Shown here: piece after piece, positions 46,576-55,833 of the stretch
How positions within the stretch are numbered: position 1 is the first letter of the stretch
Layout of the letters: the number at the start of each line of letters is the position of its first letter
NCBI GenBank assembly: GCA_034430895.1
Contig: DAOUDW010000093.1
Span: forward strand, 37,715 to 101,714
Source of the DNA: WVZH01 sp034430895
Lineage (GTDB): Bacteria > Chloroflexota > Anaerolineae > Anaerolineales > E44-bin32
Length of the DNA stretch: 64,000 nucleotides
Direction of reading: 5' to 3'
Notes under the pieces: generated by a model
The model's input: only the letters and a program-made list of their open reading frames with translations
Told to the model about the DNA's origin: nothing
The model's database searches: none
Program-made: the position numbers and the translations under genes

Positions 46576-46762
46576 GGTTTTCTCCTCCAGGATGTCCTGT
46601 CCTATCCATCGAACAGTATTGAAGATTCCCACAATTGTTGGTCAATTTGTGATCTTGATAATTATAAGGTCTATTCATGATTCACCTTACAACTACGTGA
46701 GGGGAATATTTACCTTTGGGCATATCCCCGTTGCGTAGTCGATGAATGGTTATTATGCCAAA

Positions 46763-47299
46763 TCAACCACGGAGTACCGTCACACCCCCGATGAAATTGA
46801 CCATTTCAATGATTATTTTCTTCTTTGCCGCATCGTAATCCTCACTCTTCCAGTTAATCGGCGTGAGAAATCCGCCCATGCGTTTGCCAAACAACCTGGA
46901 TTCCGTAATTAAGCCAACGTTATCGACAAAAACCGCCACATCATCTGGAATGCGGATCTTGAGATCTGCGATGAAACCATACATTTTCACGACGGTTTCT
47001 CCAACAGGCACATTCGCCTCCCGCATATCCATCTTGACGTCACCGATGAAAGACCAATACTCGGAATCCTGTACGTCCCATTCTCCCATGTGACGAACAT
47101 CACCAAATAATCGGACACCGACTTCCGTCTCAGGACTGACCATGCGAGGACGTACGATAATCAATACGCCAACGAGTATAAATACCAAAGGCCAGAAGAG
47201 AGAGCCAAAATTAATATTGACAAAGATATTGTCCAATAATACGAGCAGACCCAAGAAGATCAGCACACCACCTAGCCAGAGTTGACCTTTATCCCGCAT
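46763..47299 (-). CDS. LiaF-like membrane protein
   Basis: This 178-residue protein has two N-terminal helices (LWLGGVLIFLGLLVLLDNIF, FWPLVFILVGVLIIV) and a cytosolic-type beta-helical domain (FIGDVKMDMREANVPVGE, YGFIADLKIRIPDDVAVFVD). This matches the LiaF/DUF2154 family linked to envelope stress sensing in Firmicutes. No two-component genes are adjacent, so its pathway here is unknown. Confidence 0.75.
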   Translation of the reverse strand: MRDKGQLWLGGVLIFLGLLVLLDNIFVNINFGSLFWPLVFILVGVLIIVRPRMVSPETEVGVRLFGDVRHMGEWDVQDSEYWSFIGDVKMDMREANVPVGETVVKMYGFIADLKIRIPDDVAVFVDNVGLITESRLFGKRMGGFLTPINWKSEDYDAAKKKIIIEMVNFIGGVTVLRG

Positions 47300-47649
47300 T
47301 TTCTTCCTCCTATCTCATCCGTGAAGTATATATTAGTTCGAAACCACATTCTTGAAGCGCTGAAGATGATGGAAATTATCAGACCGGAATTCTAACATTG
47401 CCATGATACACTCCCTAATGGAAATATACATCAACATGATCCCGGAATTTGAACCTTTTCGACGTCATGATATTCAAATCCGGTGCGTCAATTTTCAACG
47501 CAAATTCCATAACCAGCGAACACCTCAAACGATCCGATGCTAACACTATCCACGTTAGGAAATTCGAATGAGCCATTGTTCTACATGCTATACGCCAAAA
47601 CCTGCTCCAGAGTTTCATAATCACATCAAAAGCATCCACGATTGAATCC

Positions 47650-47677
47650 TTGACAATTTAAATTGCTATCCTATGAT
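47650..47677 (+). promoter_or_regulatory. Promoter of the Fpg/MutM-family gene
   Basis: A perfect TTGACA, a 16-bp spacer and TATGAT are seen. The start would be near 47684, 43 bp before the GTG. The rest of the 47300-47649 gap holds nothing recognised. Confidence 0.65.
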
Positions 47678-47726
47678 GAGTGACGGTCAACACACTCAAT
47701 CGTGTGAGTAGAGTTAGGAGTGGAAT

Positions 47727-48545
47727 GTGCCTGAACTGCCGGAAATAGTCTCACGAGCGAAGGAAATGCAAACCACATTGATCGACAAGACCATCCAACA
47801 CATCGAAGTGCTTCAACCCAAGTCGTTGAACATACCCGAAGAAGAATTCATCATGGCCTTGACTGGGGCGACTATACGTGACGTCACCAGTCGCGGTAAA
47901 TGGATCTTCATCGACACCGACAAGGGATGGTTGCTGCTCAACCTTGGTATGGGTGGTGAAATCCTGCTTGCAGCGTGCGACGACACTCCCGAGAATCGCA
48001 GGTTGATCTTTCGCTTCGAGGACGACACCTGCCTGACGATCAACTTCTGGTGGTTCGGCTACGTCCACTATGCCTCGATCGATAAACTCCACGAGCACAA
48101 AATGACCGCCAAACTGGGCCCACAAGCGATCGATTTAACCGCGGATGATATCCGGCAAATCATCGCCGGCCGTAGAGCGAGAGTGAAATCCTTTCTCCTC
48201 GACCAAAGTTCGATTGCGGGAATCGGCAATGCCTATGTTCACGACATCCTCTTCCTCGCCCGGCTCCATCCACTGCGCACGTTGAACACCTTGTCCGAAG
48301 CGGATATTGAAAATCTGGTGGAAGCTATCCACTCCGGTCTTCAGCCCAGCATCGACAAAGGCGGCGCTTTCTACGAATTGAACCTGTATGGAGAAAAAGG
48401 GGGATTCACAATGGACAACATCCTTGTCGGTTACAAGGAAGGACAGCCTTGTCCGGAGTGTAAAACGGAGATCATCAAGATAAAAACGGGCAGCACAAGC
48501 AGCTTCATCTGCCCGCAGTGTCAACCGCTCAAAATGGAAACCTAG
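47727..48545 (+). CDS. Formamidopyrimidine-DNA glycosylase family (Fpg/MutM/Nei)
   Basis: This 272-residue base-excision repair enzyme has the N-terminal MPELPE catalytic proline and glutamates, a conserved Lys in TSRGKWIF (K58), and an H2TH region (LLDQSSIAGIGNAYVHDILF). A C-terminal zinc finger (CPEC...CPQC) closes the chain. The zinc-finger Arg usually found five residues before the third Cys (GR-S/T-xxxC) is Thr here, so lesion specificity may differ from MutM. The start is GTG with TTAGGAGTGGAAT upstream. Confidence 0.85.
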   Translation: MPELPEIVSRAKEMQTTLIDKTIQHIEVLQPKSLNIPEEEFIMALTGATIRDVTSRGKWIFIDTDKGWLLLNLGMGGEILLAACDDTPENRRLIFRFEDDTCLTINFWWFGYVHYASIDKLHEHKMTAKLGPQAIDLTADDIRQIIAGRRARVKSFLLDQSSIAGIGNAYVHDILFLARLHPLRTLNTLSEADIENLVEAIHSGLQPSIDKGGAFYELNLYGEKGGFTMDNILVGYKEGQPCPECKTEIIKIKTGSTSSFICPQCQPLKMET

Positions 48546-48601
48546 AGATTCCCTTCAATACTGATCCTATTAAACTTTTCAGGGACAACTATACCTTGGC
48601 T

Positions 48602-50143
48602 TTAAGTCAGGCAATGCACGCGAATTGCGGCTTCTCCCTGGGCAGGACACTTGTATTCGCAAACCCCACATCCGATGCAGAGATGTTCCAGGACATAGGG
48701 TCTGAGTACCGTAACCGCTTCACCGGACGAGTCGATAACCGTGGCTTCCTCCAGCCTCACGGCTTTATCTGGAATAGGGCAAACTTCTTCACACACAATA
48801 CAAGGAATCCCCTTCGACCAAGGCAGGCAGCGATTCCTGTCAATCTGCGCGACTCCGATCACTGCCTGGCGTTTATCTTCAAGATCAAGTGCCGGAATGG
48901 CGCCCGAGGGACAGGATTGGCCGCAGGCGTTACAGCCGTAGTTGCAGTATCCAAGACGCGGTACCAAACGCGGCGTCCACAAACCTTCGGCACCTGCCTC
49001 AACGAGCACAGGGTGTAGAGCCGAAGTTGGGCACACACGGATACATTGGCTGCAGCGCAGACAGCGGGCGAGAAATCCATCCTCTGCACCAACACCCGGT
49101 GGTCGAAGCAGAAATGGATGGCGTTGTGTACTTCGGATTCCAGATTTGATAACCGCGACTCCGATCACTCCGGTCAACATGGCCATCAAGGCTTCCCGGC
49201 GCGATGGATCGTGCGGGCGCAGAATATCTACACCTATGCTTGGCCGGAGTCGGATGTCATTCTCCGGGCAAGTAACGAAGCAATCCAAACACAACGTACA
49301 CTCCGCCGGTACGATCTCATACCTCGGTTCATTACGTATGGCATCCAATTGACAGGTCCGCGTGCAACGGGCACAAGCTTTGCAGGACTCACCGATAAAC
49401 GGACGAAAGATCGACACTTTGGAAAGAAAGCCCAACAACGCGCCCAATGGACAGAGGTAGCGACACCAGAATCGTTCGGCAAACACGTTCAATGCAAAAA
49501 TGCCGAAGAAGATCACCGCGATGAGAAGGCTCGAAGTATAAACCTGCGGTTCGTAGGGCAAGATCTTCCCCCGCAGTAGCTGTTCCAATGTGTTGACAAC
49601 CGGCCTCAATGCAGGGGTTTGATACATTGTTTGCTCTAGTGTGCTGATGCCTTTATCCAGCGCCGGCACGACAACAGTTGACATGGATCGCGTAAGCAGG
49701 GCAAGCGGATCCAGGATTAACAAAGAAAGGTTACCCAGGATGGCCGCGACCAGCATCACCAAGAGCAAGAACCGTCCCACGCGGCGCCAATCCGCAGATG
49801 GTTGTTGTCCCCGTTTCCTCGGTGATCGGATTCGAAACCATTCCAGAAGCGTACCCAACGGACACAGCCACCCGCACCAGACACGCCCCAGCAGGAGTGT
49901 CAGTCCGATCGTTAAAAAAGCGAGGGCCAGCTTAGGAATCCAGGTTCGGGAAGCCAACATGGCTCCCGCGGCTGCCAACGGATCAAGGCGAAAGATCAAG
50001 TCAGCATGAGAATATGCAGGACGTTCCGGCAGCGCGGCGAAGAAGAGAAACAAATATAGACCCAGGCTCAATACCTGGATGAGCTGCCGCAGGCGACGCC
50101 AGCGTCGATTGGTCATAAGTTTGCCTGAACCCCTGGATTTCAT
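48602..50143 (-). CDS. Membrane polyferredoxin, NapH-like core with NapG-like ferredoxin tail
   Basis: This 513-residue protein has about five membrane helices (residues 20-230) with two CxxxCP-type motifs facing one side (VWCGWLCPLGTLLEWF, FWCRYLCPLGALLGFL). Ferredoxin-type motifs follow: CKACARCTRTC, CTLCLDCFVTCP, CLRCSQCIRVCP, CNACGQSCP, CIVCEEVCP and CIGCGVCEYKCP. NapH/MauN-like and NapG-like parts are thus in one chain. It probably carries electrons from the quinone pool to an unknown periplasmic acceptor. No reductase gene is adjacent. Confidence 0.8.
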   Translation of the reverse strand: MKSRGSGKLMTNRRWRRLRQLIQVLSLGLYLFLFFAALPERPAYSHADLIFRLDPLAAAGAMLASRTWIPKLALAFLTIGLTLLLGRVWCGWLCPLGTLLEWFRIRSPRKRGQQPSADWRRVGRFLLLVMLVAAILGNLSLLILDPLALLTRSMSTVVVPALDKGISTLEQTMYQTPALRPVVNTLEQLLRGKILPYEPQVYTSSLLIAVIFFGIFALNVFAERFWCRYLCPLGALLGFLSKVSIFRPFIGESCKACARCTRTCQLDAIRNEPRYEIVPAECTLCLDCFVTCPENDIRLRPSIGVDILRPHDPSRREALMAMLTGVIGVAVIKSGIRSTQRHPFLLRPPGVGAEDGFLARCLRCSQCIRVCPTSALHPVLVEAGAEGLWTPRLVPRLGYCNYGCNACGQSCPSGAIPALDLEDKRQAVIGVAQIDRNRCLPWSKGIPCIVCEEVCPIPDKAVRLEEATVIDSSGEAVTVLRPYVLEHLCIGCGVCEYKCPAQGEAAIRVHCLT

Positions 50144-50524
50144 CTTCCCGTCATCGCCTCCAATGGTCGTTGTTTACCGCCAATTCTAGCTGCAACACCA
50201 ACTTGAGCAACCCTTGGCAGGATGATCTTTCCCCAACAAGTATGGATGGGCGTGTTTGTAATCCCGCGATCGACCGGCGTGGATTCTCAACGATAGATGA
50301 CACGATATACCCATTGAAAAATGATTTCACACCTTATACACTCGAATTGTAAGACAACCACGCCGAATCTATTGGAATTGGACCTTTTCCGTGGTATTCT
50401 ATGACTTACACATCTTGATTCATGCCAAGGAATCTTAAGGCGAACATAGTGCAATCTGAAAAATCAATTATTCAGCTCGGGGGACTTGTTTGCTATTGAA
50501 TATGCGGTATCAGGAGGAGGGCAA
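50144..50524. other. Intergenic stretch with one possible promoter
   Basis: No gene is seen. TTGGAC at 50378-50383 and TATGAC at 50400-50405 (spacer 16) could drive the small gene at 50525. Confidence 0.4.
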
Positions 50525-50881
50525 ATGAGTGAAGAGAAACGTAAATGGCACCCGATATTGGAACCGAATAACGATGCGCGTGCGGACCGATTTACGACGA
50601 CAGACTGGTTCTTAAAACTCAAAGAAACAGAAAAATACCTCGATCGTACAACCGTGCAATTTCTCAACGCCCAGCGTCAGATTCAAGAGATGAACGACGT
50701 TATGGGTTGGCTCTTGAAGATCAGCGAGAAGGTTTATCAAAAGAAGTACCGCACCGCACGCAAGTGGCTCGATAAAGCACTTATCCGCTACCCGTGGTTG
50801 TTTATGTATTTCAACGAGAGCCGCATCGACACAGCGAACCTAATTCCTGATAATGAAACTGAAGAGGCAGCAGAAGCCTGA
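50525..50881 (+). CDS. Small hypothetical protein
   Basis: This 118-residue protein is soluble, mostly helical-looking and Lys/Trp-rich in the middle (VTFLNAQRQIQ-like helix, RTARKWLDKALIRYPWLFM). Its ATG has AGGAGGAGGGCAA upstream, so it is a real start. No family is recognised. It stands alone between the polyferredoxin and the hydrolase. Confidence 0.6.
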   Translation: MSEEKRKWHPILEPNNDARADRFTTTDWFLKLKETEKYLDRTTVQFLNAQRQIQEMNDVMGWLLKISEKVYQKKYRTARKWLDKALIRYPWLFMYFNESRIDTANLIPDNETEEAAEA

Positions 50882-51071
50882 CGAATATCCAGCGATACCA
50901 CCCTCCTCAACCACTTTCAGATACGTATTCCGCCAGGTGGTCACTCGCATCCCCTCGGAAATCATGCCTGATGACATGAAAAAGAATTATTAGATCTGAA
51001 ATCTTCAGGGGTTCCACTTCATTCGAGGGCGATATAATGAGATATCAATATCACTCGAATCGGTATTCCCC

Positions 51072-51866
51072 ATGAAGGATCTTCGCATTCACGGCCCCAA
51101 ACCATACCATATTGCACTCATCCATGGAGGTCCGGGCGCGCCGGGCGAGATGGCGCCGGTGGCCCGGGAACTCTCTATAAAATGGGGAGTGCTGGAACCG
51201 TTTCAGAACGCACTAACAATTCCTGCCCAAATCGCAGAATTAAAATCGGTGATCGAGATTCACGGCGACCTTCCCATGACGTTGATCGGTTTTTCCTGGG
51301 GCGCGTGGCTCGCCGCACTCTATACAGCAACCCATCCACAAGACGTGGCGAAATTGATCCTCATCGGTAGCGGCAGCTTTGAAGACAAATTCATCACCAA
51401 CATGCATGCGAGACGACTCGAACGCCTTTCAGCCGAGGAACGCAAGGAGTTGAGCGATCTCCTGGACACCATCTCATCCCAAAAACGAGGTACGAAACAA
51501 GCCTTCGTTCGCGCGGGGCAGTTGTTTTCGAAGGCCGACGCCTACGATCCTTTACCTGCTGAATCAGAAATCCTGGATTACCAGGTCGATGTGTATCAAA
51601 GCATATGGCCGCAAGCTGCCGAACTACGGCGCAGTGGGAAACTCCTGGCCTCAGCCGCTCGCATCCAATGCCCGGTCGTCGCCATTCATGGCAATCACGA
51701 TCCACACCCAGCCGAAGGCGTCCGTGAGCCACTCGAAAACGTGCTCTCCGATTTTCGCTTTATTCCTATGGAACGCTGCGGCCATAAACCCTGGATCGAA
51801 CGGCATACCAGGCAGCAATTTTACAAAATCCTGCAGGATGAATTGAGTGTGCGCTCATATCCCTGA
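51072..51866 (+). CDS. Alpha/beta-hydrolase
   Basis: This 264-residue alpha/beta-hydrolase-fold protein has the oxyanion region IHGGPGAPGEMAP, nucleophile elbow LIGFSWGAWLAAL (Ser), a late acid region (HGNHDPHPAEG) and the catalytic His in ERCGHKPWIE. The fold and catalytic triad are clear; the substrate is not. A TATAAT lies at 51033, 39 bp before the ATG. Confidence 0.8.
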   Translation: MKDLRIHGPKPYHIALIHGGPGAPGEMAPVARELSIKWGVLEPFQNALTIPAQIAELKSVIEIHGDLPMTLIGFSWGAWLAALYTATHPQDVAKLILIGSGSFEDKFITNMHARRLERLSAEERKELSDLLDTISSQKRGTKQAFVRAGQLFSKADAYDPLPAESEILDYQVDVYQSIWPQAAELRRSGKLLASAARIQCPVVAIHGNHDPHPAEGVREPLENVLSDFRFIPMERCGHKPWIERHTRQQFYKILQDELSVRSYP

Positions 51867-52069
51867 TCCGCATATATACAATTACCGCAACAAACACACC
51901 GTTCATCAGAAATGGCACTCAAACAACCTTGATAATTGCATAGATAAGCACATCGTTTTTCGGGCAATTGCGCAAGAACCAATCTATCATGTAAGATGGG
52001 TCAGGTACACACACTCATGTCACGAGAATTGATCCGTAAAGCCGTCTGTCAGCCTGGGAGAGTACGAGC

Positions 52070-52429
52070 ATGCCCGCGAATTACCGAATCGATCATAATA
52101 CTGTTTTCACGATAATCGAAGGCAGGATGATAGACAAAGAAATGATCAACATCCAGGTAAAATTGAGAAAAGGTCCGGAATTTAAACCTGATTATTCGCA
52201 TCTCATTGACCGCAGGCAAATTGGAGAACTAAAGAAATCCGCAGCAGGGATTCGAACCATCACTTCTTCTGGCATGTTCTCCGCCCAAAGCCGCAGAGCT
52301 TTCGTCGTGCCGAGTGACACAGCGTATGGCTTCTCCCGCATGTTCCAGGTCTATCGCCAACACGGGCTAGGGCAGACGGAGGTCTTCCGCGATTTCGATC
52401 AGGCAGTGCAGTGGATCGGTTTGGAATAA
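52070..52429 (+). CDS. SpoIIAA/STAS-like single-domain protein (paralogue 1)
   Basis: This 119-residue protein has the shared pattern of the local family: an N-terminal MPANYRIDHNTVFTIIEG strand pair, helix, AFVVPSDTAYGFSRMFQ and the C-terminal TEVFRDFDQAVQWIG. Similar proteins are classed as SpoIIAA-like (STAS/SEC14-type) with mostly unknown roles. It lies 155 bp upstream of a Ser/Thr kinase gene on the same strand. GGGAGAG precedes the ATG. Confidence 0.7.
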   Translation: MPANYRIDHNTVFTIIEGRMIDKEMINIQVKLRKGPEFKPDYSHLIDRRQIGELKKSAAGIRTITSSGMFSAQSRRAFVVPSDTAYGFSRMFQVYRQHGLGQTEVFRDFDQAVQWIGLE

Positions 52430-52584
52430 GCAGTCGCACCACTGCCCTGGGGATAATAAAGTGCCAGTAAGATCGAAAACCATATCTACGTCTAAACGAT
52501 CAAATCCTTTGCACGACGCATTACCACATTCACTAAAAACCATCCGCCAAATGCAATGCAAGATCGATTGGAGCGGAATGTCCC

Positions 52585-53463
52585 ATGAAAGAATGGATCG
52601 GGCGTGAAGTCGCTGACGTCAAAATTGAAAAATTCTTAGCAGAAAGCGGTATGGGTGAGCTGTACCTCGGGTGGCATAAGATACATTTGCGCCGCGTTGT
52701 AGTAAAAATAATGCATGCCAGGATGCGCGAGGACCCTCAATTCATGGCTCGCTTCCGGACCGATACGGAAGCACTAATCGCCATGTCCCACCCCAATATC
52801 GCCCACTGTCTCGATTGCAATGTCGCCGATGGGCGCCCTTACTTCATCATGGAATTTCTGGAAGGAATCTCCCTAGAAGACTACATGCGCGGCTTAAATC
52901 AACAAGGCTATTTGCTACCACTGCACGTGATTGTGGACCTCATGTGGACCCTTGCATCTGCACTCGACTACGCGCACGAATCTGGTTTCGTTCACATGGA
53001 CATAAAACCTGCCAATATCATGCTGGAAAGCAAGGTCATTCCGATTGATCCTGGTCCACCCATCCCCGTCCCACCGGATTTGCGGCCCATCATTACGGAT
53101 TTCGGGTTGGCTAGCATAGCGCGAGCGCTGCACGATGAGTCGGATGGCGTCTTCATGGGCACACCAGCGTATATGAGTCCCGAACAAATTCGTGGTAAGG
53201 AACCAAATCCCAGATCGGATATCTACGCACTTGGCATCGTGCTTTATGAATTACTGGTCGGCCAACTTCCGTTCGACTCTGAAGACGGCGATCTCACTTC
53301 GCTCTTGGATAAACACCTGAATCAACCCCCTCCCAAAATGGCAAACGTTCATCCGAAAATTGAAGCTGTCATTCGTAAAGCACTGGAGAAGAAACCGCGC
53401 AGCCGCTACAAATCGGTAAATGCATTCGCCAAGCGCCTGGCAGCAGTTGCAGCAAAATACTGA
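52585..53463 (+). CDS. Soluble Hanks-type Ser/Thr protein kinase
   Basis: This 292-residue kinase domain has no transmembrane or sensor domain. Seen are the Gly loop ESGMGELYLG (19-29), Lys41 (VVVKIM), catalytic loop HMDIKPAN (137-144), DFG (172-174), GTPAYMSPE (192-200) and SDIYALGIVLYELL. The usual Arg of HRD is Met138, so activation-loop phosphorylation control is probably absent (non-RD type). It is flanked by two SpoIIAA-like genes, which are candidate substrates by analogy with STAS phospho-switches; this is inference only. Confidence 0.88.
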   Translation: MKEWIGREVADVKIEKFLAESGMGELYLGWHKIHLRRVVVKIMHARMREDPQFMARFRTDTEALIAMSHPNIAHCLDCNVADGRPYFIMEFLEGISLEDYMRGLNQQGYLLPLHVIVDLMWTLASALDYAHESGFVHMDIKPANIMLESKVIPIDPGPPIPVPPDLRPIITDFGLASIARALHDESDGVFMGTPAYMSPEQIRGKEPNPRSDIYALGIVLYELLVGQLPFDSEDGDLTSLLDKHLNQPPPKMANVHPKIEAVIRKALEKKPRSRYKSVNAFAKRLAAVAAKY

Positions 53464-53544
53464 AACCTATCCCACACAAGCCATCGGATTAATGCTGATT
53501 TAAGGGAAATTCGAGGAACTACTCATTATTCCAATATTGACAGT

Positions 53545-53928
53545 TCAGGATGCATCTGCCTCTTGCAGCCATAACTCAGCGTTCGCCCTATCTTTGAAGA
53601 CCCGAAGCGTTTGAGGCAATTCTGCTGAAAATGCTTCGTACATGCGACTCAACCCAAAGGTCAACTCGCCTGATGCTACGATTGCCAGCTTTGTCTTCCC
53701 TCTTTCAGGATAGCGCTTGCGGACATCGTTCAACTCTCCGATCATACTGATATCTGAATTACCAGTATCGAGTGCTGATAAATCCCAAATTGCGGGAACA
53801 TCCGGCGGGTATTCCTCTGCATGCGTGATTGTTTCCAAAATATCTGTAAATTCATCTAGCGTGACTGAACCATGCAACATAATATGGAGGAGATTATTTT
53901 CTCGATCGTAACGAAGATCTGCTGACAT
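53545..53928 (-). CDS. SpoIIAA/STAS-like single-domain protein (paralogue 2)
   Basis: This 127-residue protein has DLRYDRENNLLHIMLHGSV at the N-terminus, LAIVASGELTFGLSRMYEAF in the middle and LRVFKDRANAELWLQEA at the end, the same frame of motifs as the other copies. It is convergent to the kinase gene, 81 bp from it. It is one of the most diverged copies. Confidence 0.7.
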   Translation of the reverse strand: MSADLRYDRENNLLHIMLHGSVTLDEFTDILETITHAEEYPPDVPAIWDLSALDTGNSDISMIGELNDVRKRYPERGKTKLAIVASGELTFGLSRMYEAFSAELPQTLRVFKDRANAELWLQEADAS

Positions 53929-54261
53929 ACTGCATCCTTCGATCTTCTGATTCTATTCACTACGAAATACTATCCTTCCTTGCAGTGTACACAAATTGGT
54001 AGACGTACACAAGCAAGGTTTTCCGAATTCTCCCGTCATCATCGATAGTTCAGCGGGAATACGACAGCAGTGACTACGTCCTGGTGTCCGGACAAGTACC
54101 CGATTGGTAGGAAGAAATTACATTTCTTCATATAATACATATGATTTGGCGCCTCGTACCAAAGCCATTCCTTATCGTCCTTGCCGGCGCCAATAGATAT
54201 GCATATTCGTTCGCTTCCAATTACTCATCCATAACGGTGAAAAGCCAGAGAAGGGGAAATA
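53929..54261. promoter_or_regulatory. Divergent intergenic region with probable promoters
   Basis: On the minus strand TTGTGT and TAGTAT (53994-53967, spacer 16) could drive the SpoIIAA-like gene. On the plus strand TATAAT at 54131 is a possible -10 for the WD40 gene but lacks a -35. No gene is seen in the rest. Confidence 0.4.
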
Positions 54262-55659
54262 ATGGGTATTATCGAACAATTTCTCGAAGCCTTAGTCCAT
54301 GTAACCGACAACATCACATTGATTGCCTTCTTGGCCGTGATCATGCTTGCCTTACTCATCACGGTGATCCAAAAAGACAAGATATCCAAAAATCACTTAA
54401 GAATTATCCAGCAGACGATCACATTTTTCTCGCTCATCTTCCTGGCGATATTGATCACCGAGTGCGCTAGGAATTTGACTTCACCAACACCGACCGCGAC
54501 GCCAAACCCGGAAGGCAATACGTCGGTTAAGACGCCAACAAAAACACATACCCCAACCATTACCCCACCTCCCACCATGACATCCACAACCTGCCCGAAC
54601 TATCCTCTCGGGTTCGGGGAACAACTTGTATTCGCAAACGAAGCAATCACCACTGAGAATATCTACAAACTGAGAAAAATCGCTGACTGGCCGTACGTCG
54701 ATGGACGCCATGTGCTTTTCATCGAATACAGTCAAGATTCGCGATACCTCATTTTGGGCTTGGAGCAAGGTCTGATTCGCGTGGTAAACGCCAGTAATGG
54801 CGAATTGATCGATGAGGATTCCCGCCACGAAGGCAGCACCTTGACAGATTTAGAAACCTTTGCATCTCCTTCCGGCAGCATTAACCGCTTCGCTACAGCA
54901 TCCTTCGATACCACCGCATATATCTGGGATTTCAACGGCCACGTGATCTCGAAGTCACACGCGCTGGAGCGTGACAATTTATACGCCGTCTATACCGTCG
55001 CCTTCTCTCCACTTACCAGCGATCTGGCTGCAACCGGTGACGGCAAGAACCGCGTCAACCTGTGGTCGCTGCCCGCGGCGGACAATAAAGACTTCCGCCA
55101 CGAATACACCTGGCTAACGGACGAGGAACAAGAAGCCGGTGACTTCCACGTAAAGGATTGCAGTTTTTCAAATGACGGCGAGATTCTCGCGGCATCGTCC
55201 AGCGACGGCAGTATTCAGATTTTCAAGGTACATCGAAGCGGGGATCTTTGTAACGTCTGGTTGGCGGCAGAGGGCAGACTCCCCATCGAAGGGCCTGGAG
55301 ACAAGGTTTTTCAACTCGTCGAATTCTCTCCCAGCGAGAGAAACGAACTCTATGCAGCCTCTAATTACGGAAGTCTGTCGATTTTCGACATCGATCTTGG
55401 CGAACTAACCGGCAGCGCCAAGTCCAGCGGTCCATTGGTGGACATCGACATATCGAAAGATGGGACATTGGTGGCTGGTGTGGCCGTCGCCGAAGAAACC
55501 TCCTTCGTTCACATCTGGGATCAAGATGGAGGCGGATCGCTTTTCACGCGCTACATCAACGGCGGCTACAGCGTCAGCATTGCGCCGAACGGCAGACTTG
55601 TCGCTGTCGCAGATCAACTGGGCATCCATATTTACGCCATCGGCCTTTGTGTCGAGTAA
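54262..55659 (+). CDS. Membrane-anchored WD40-repeat protein
   Basis: This 465-residue protein has two N-terminal membrane helices (about 17-36 and 48-68). A Thr/Pro-rich linker of about 45 residues and then a beta-propeller (about 120-465) follow. Propeller blades are visible as YSQDSRYLILGLEQGLIRVV, RFATASFDTTAYIWDFNG, LAATGDGKNRVNLWSLP, ILAASSSDGSIQIFKV and LVAGVAVAEETSFVHIWD. It probably serves as an extracytoplasmic interaction platform; the partner is unknown. Confidence 0.75.
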   Translation: MGIIEQFLEALVHVTDNITLIAFLAVIMLALLITVIQKDKISKNHLRIIQQTITFFSLIFLAILITECARNLTSPTPTATPNPEGNTSVKTPTKTHTPTITPPPTMTSTTCPNYPLGFGEQLVFANEAITTENIYKLRKIADWPYVDGRHVLFIEYSQDSRYLILGLEQGLIRVVNASNGELIDEDSRHEGSTLTDLETFASPSGSINRFATASFDTTAYIWDFNGHVISKSHALERDNLYAVYTVAFSPLTSDLAATGDGKNRVNLWSLPAADNKDFRHEYTWLTDEEQEAGDFHVKDCSFSNDGEILAASSSDGSIQIFKVHRSGDLCNVWLAAEGRLPIEGPGDKVFQLVEFSPSERNELYAASNYGSLSIFDIDLGELTGSAKSSGPLVDIDISKDGTLVAGVAVAEETSFVHIWDQDGGGSLFTRYINGGYSVSIAPNGRLVAVADQLGIHIYAIGLCVE

Positions 55660-55833
55660 AATCTAAAATCACACCTCATCTAACTACACCAGATTGAACT
55701 CCTCTTGCGCATCTTTCAATATCCCTTGTATGCTATAAAAAGTCATCCGTACTGTCACATATCATATATGGTAATCGTTCTACTTAATGAAGAGAGCCCT
55801 ATCATATTATGTTGTATCGGGAGGAAGAACAAG

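Noticed and set aside
47415..47639. 74-codon minus-strand frame in the gap before the Fpg/MutM-family gene
   Set aside because: No ribosome binding site and no recognisable composition or motif; probably chance.
53985..54030. Repeated GTACACAA in the divergent promoter region
   Set aside because: Only two short copies; likely chance without further occurrences.
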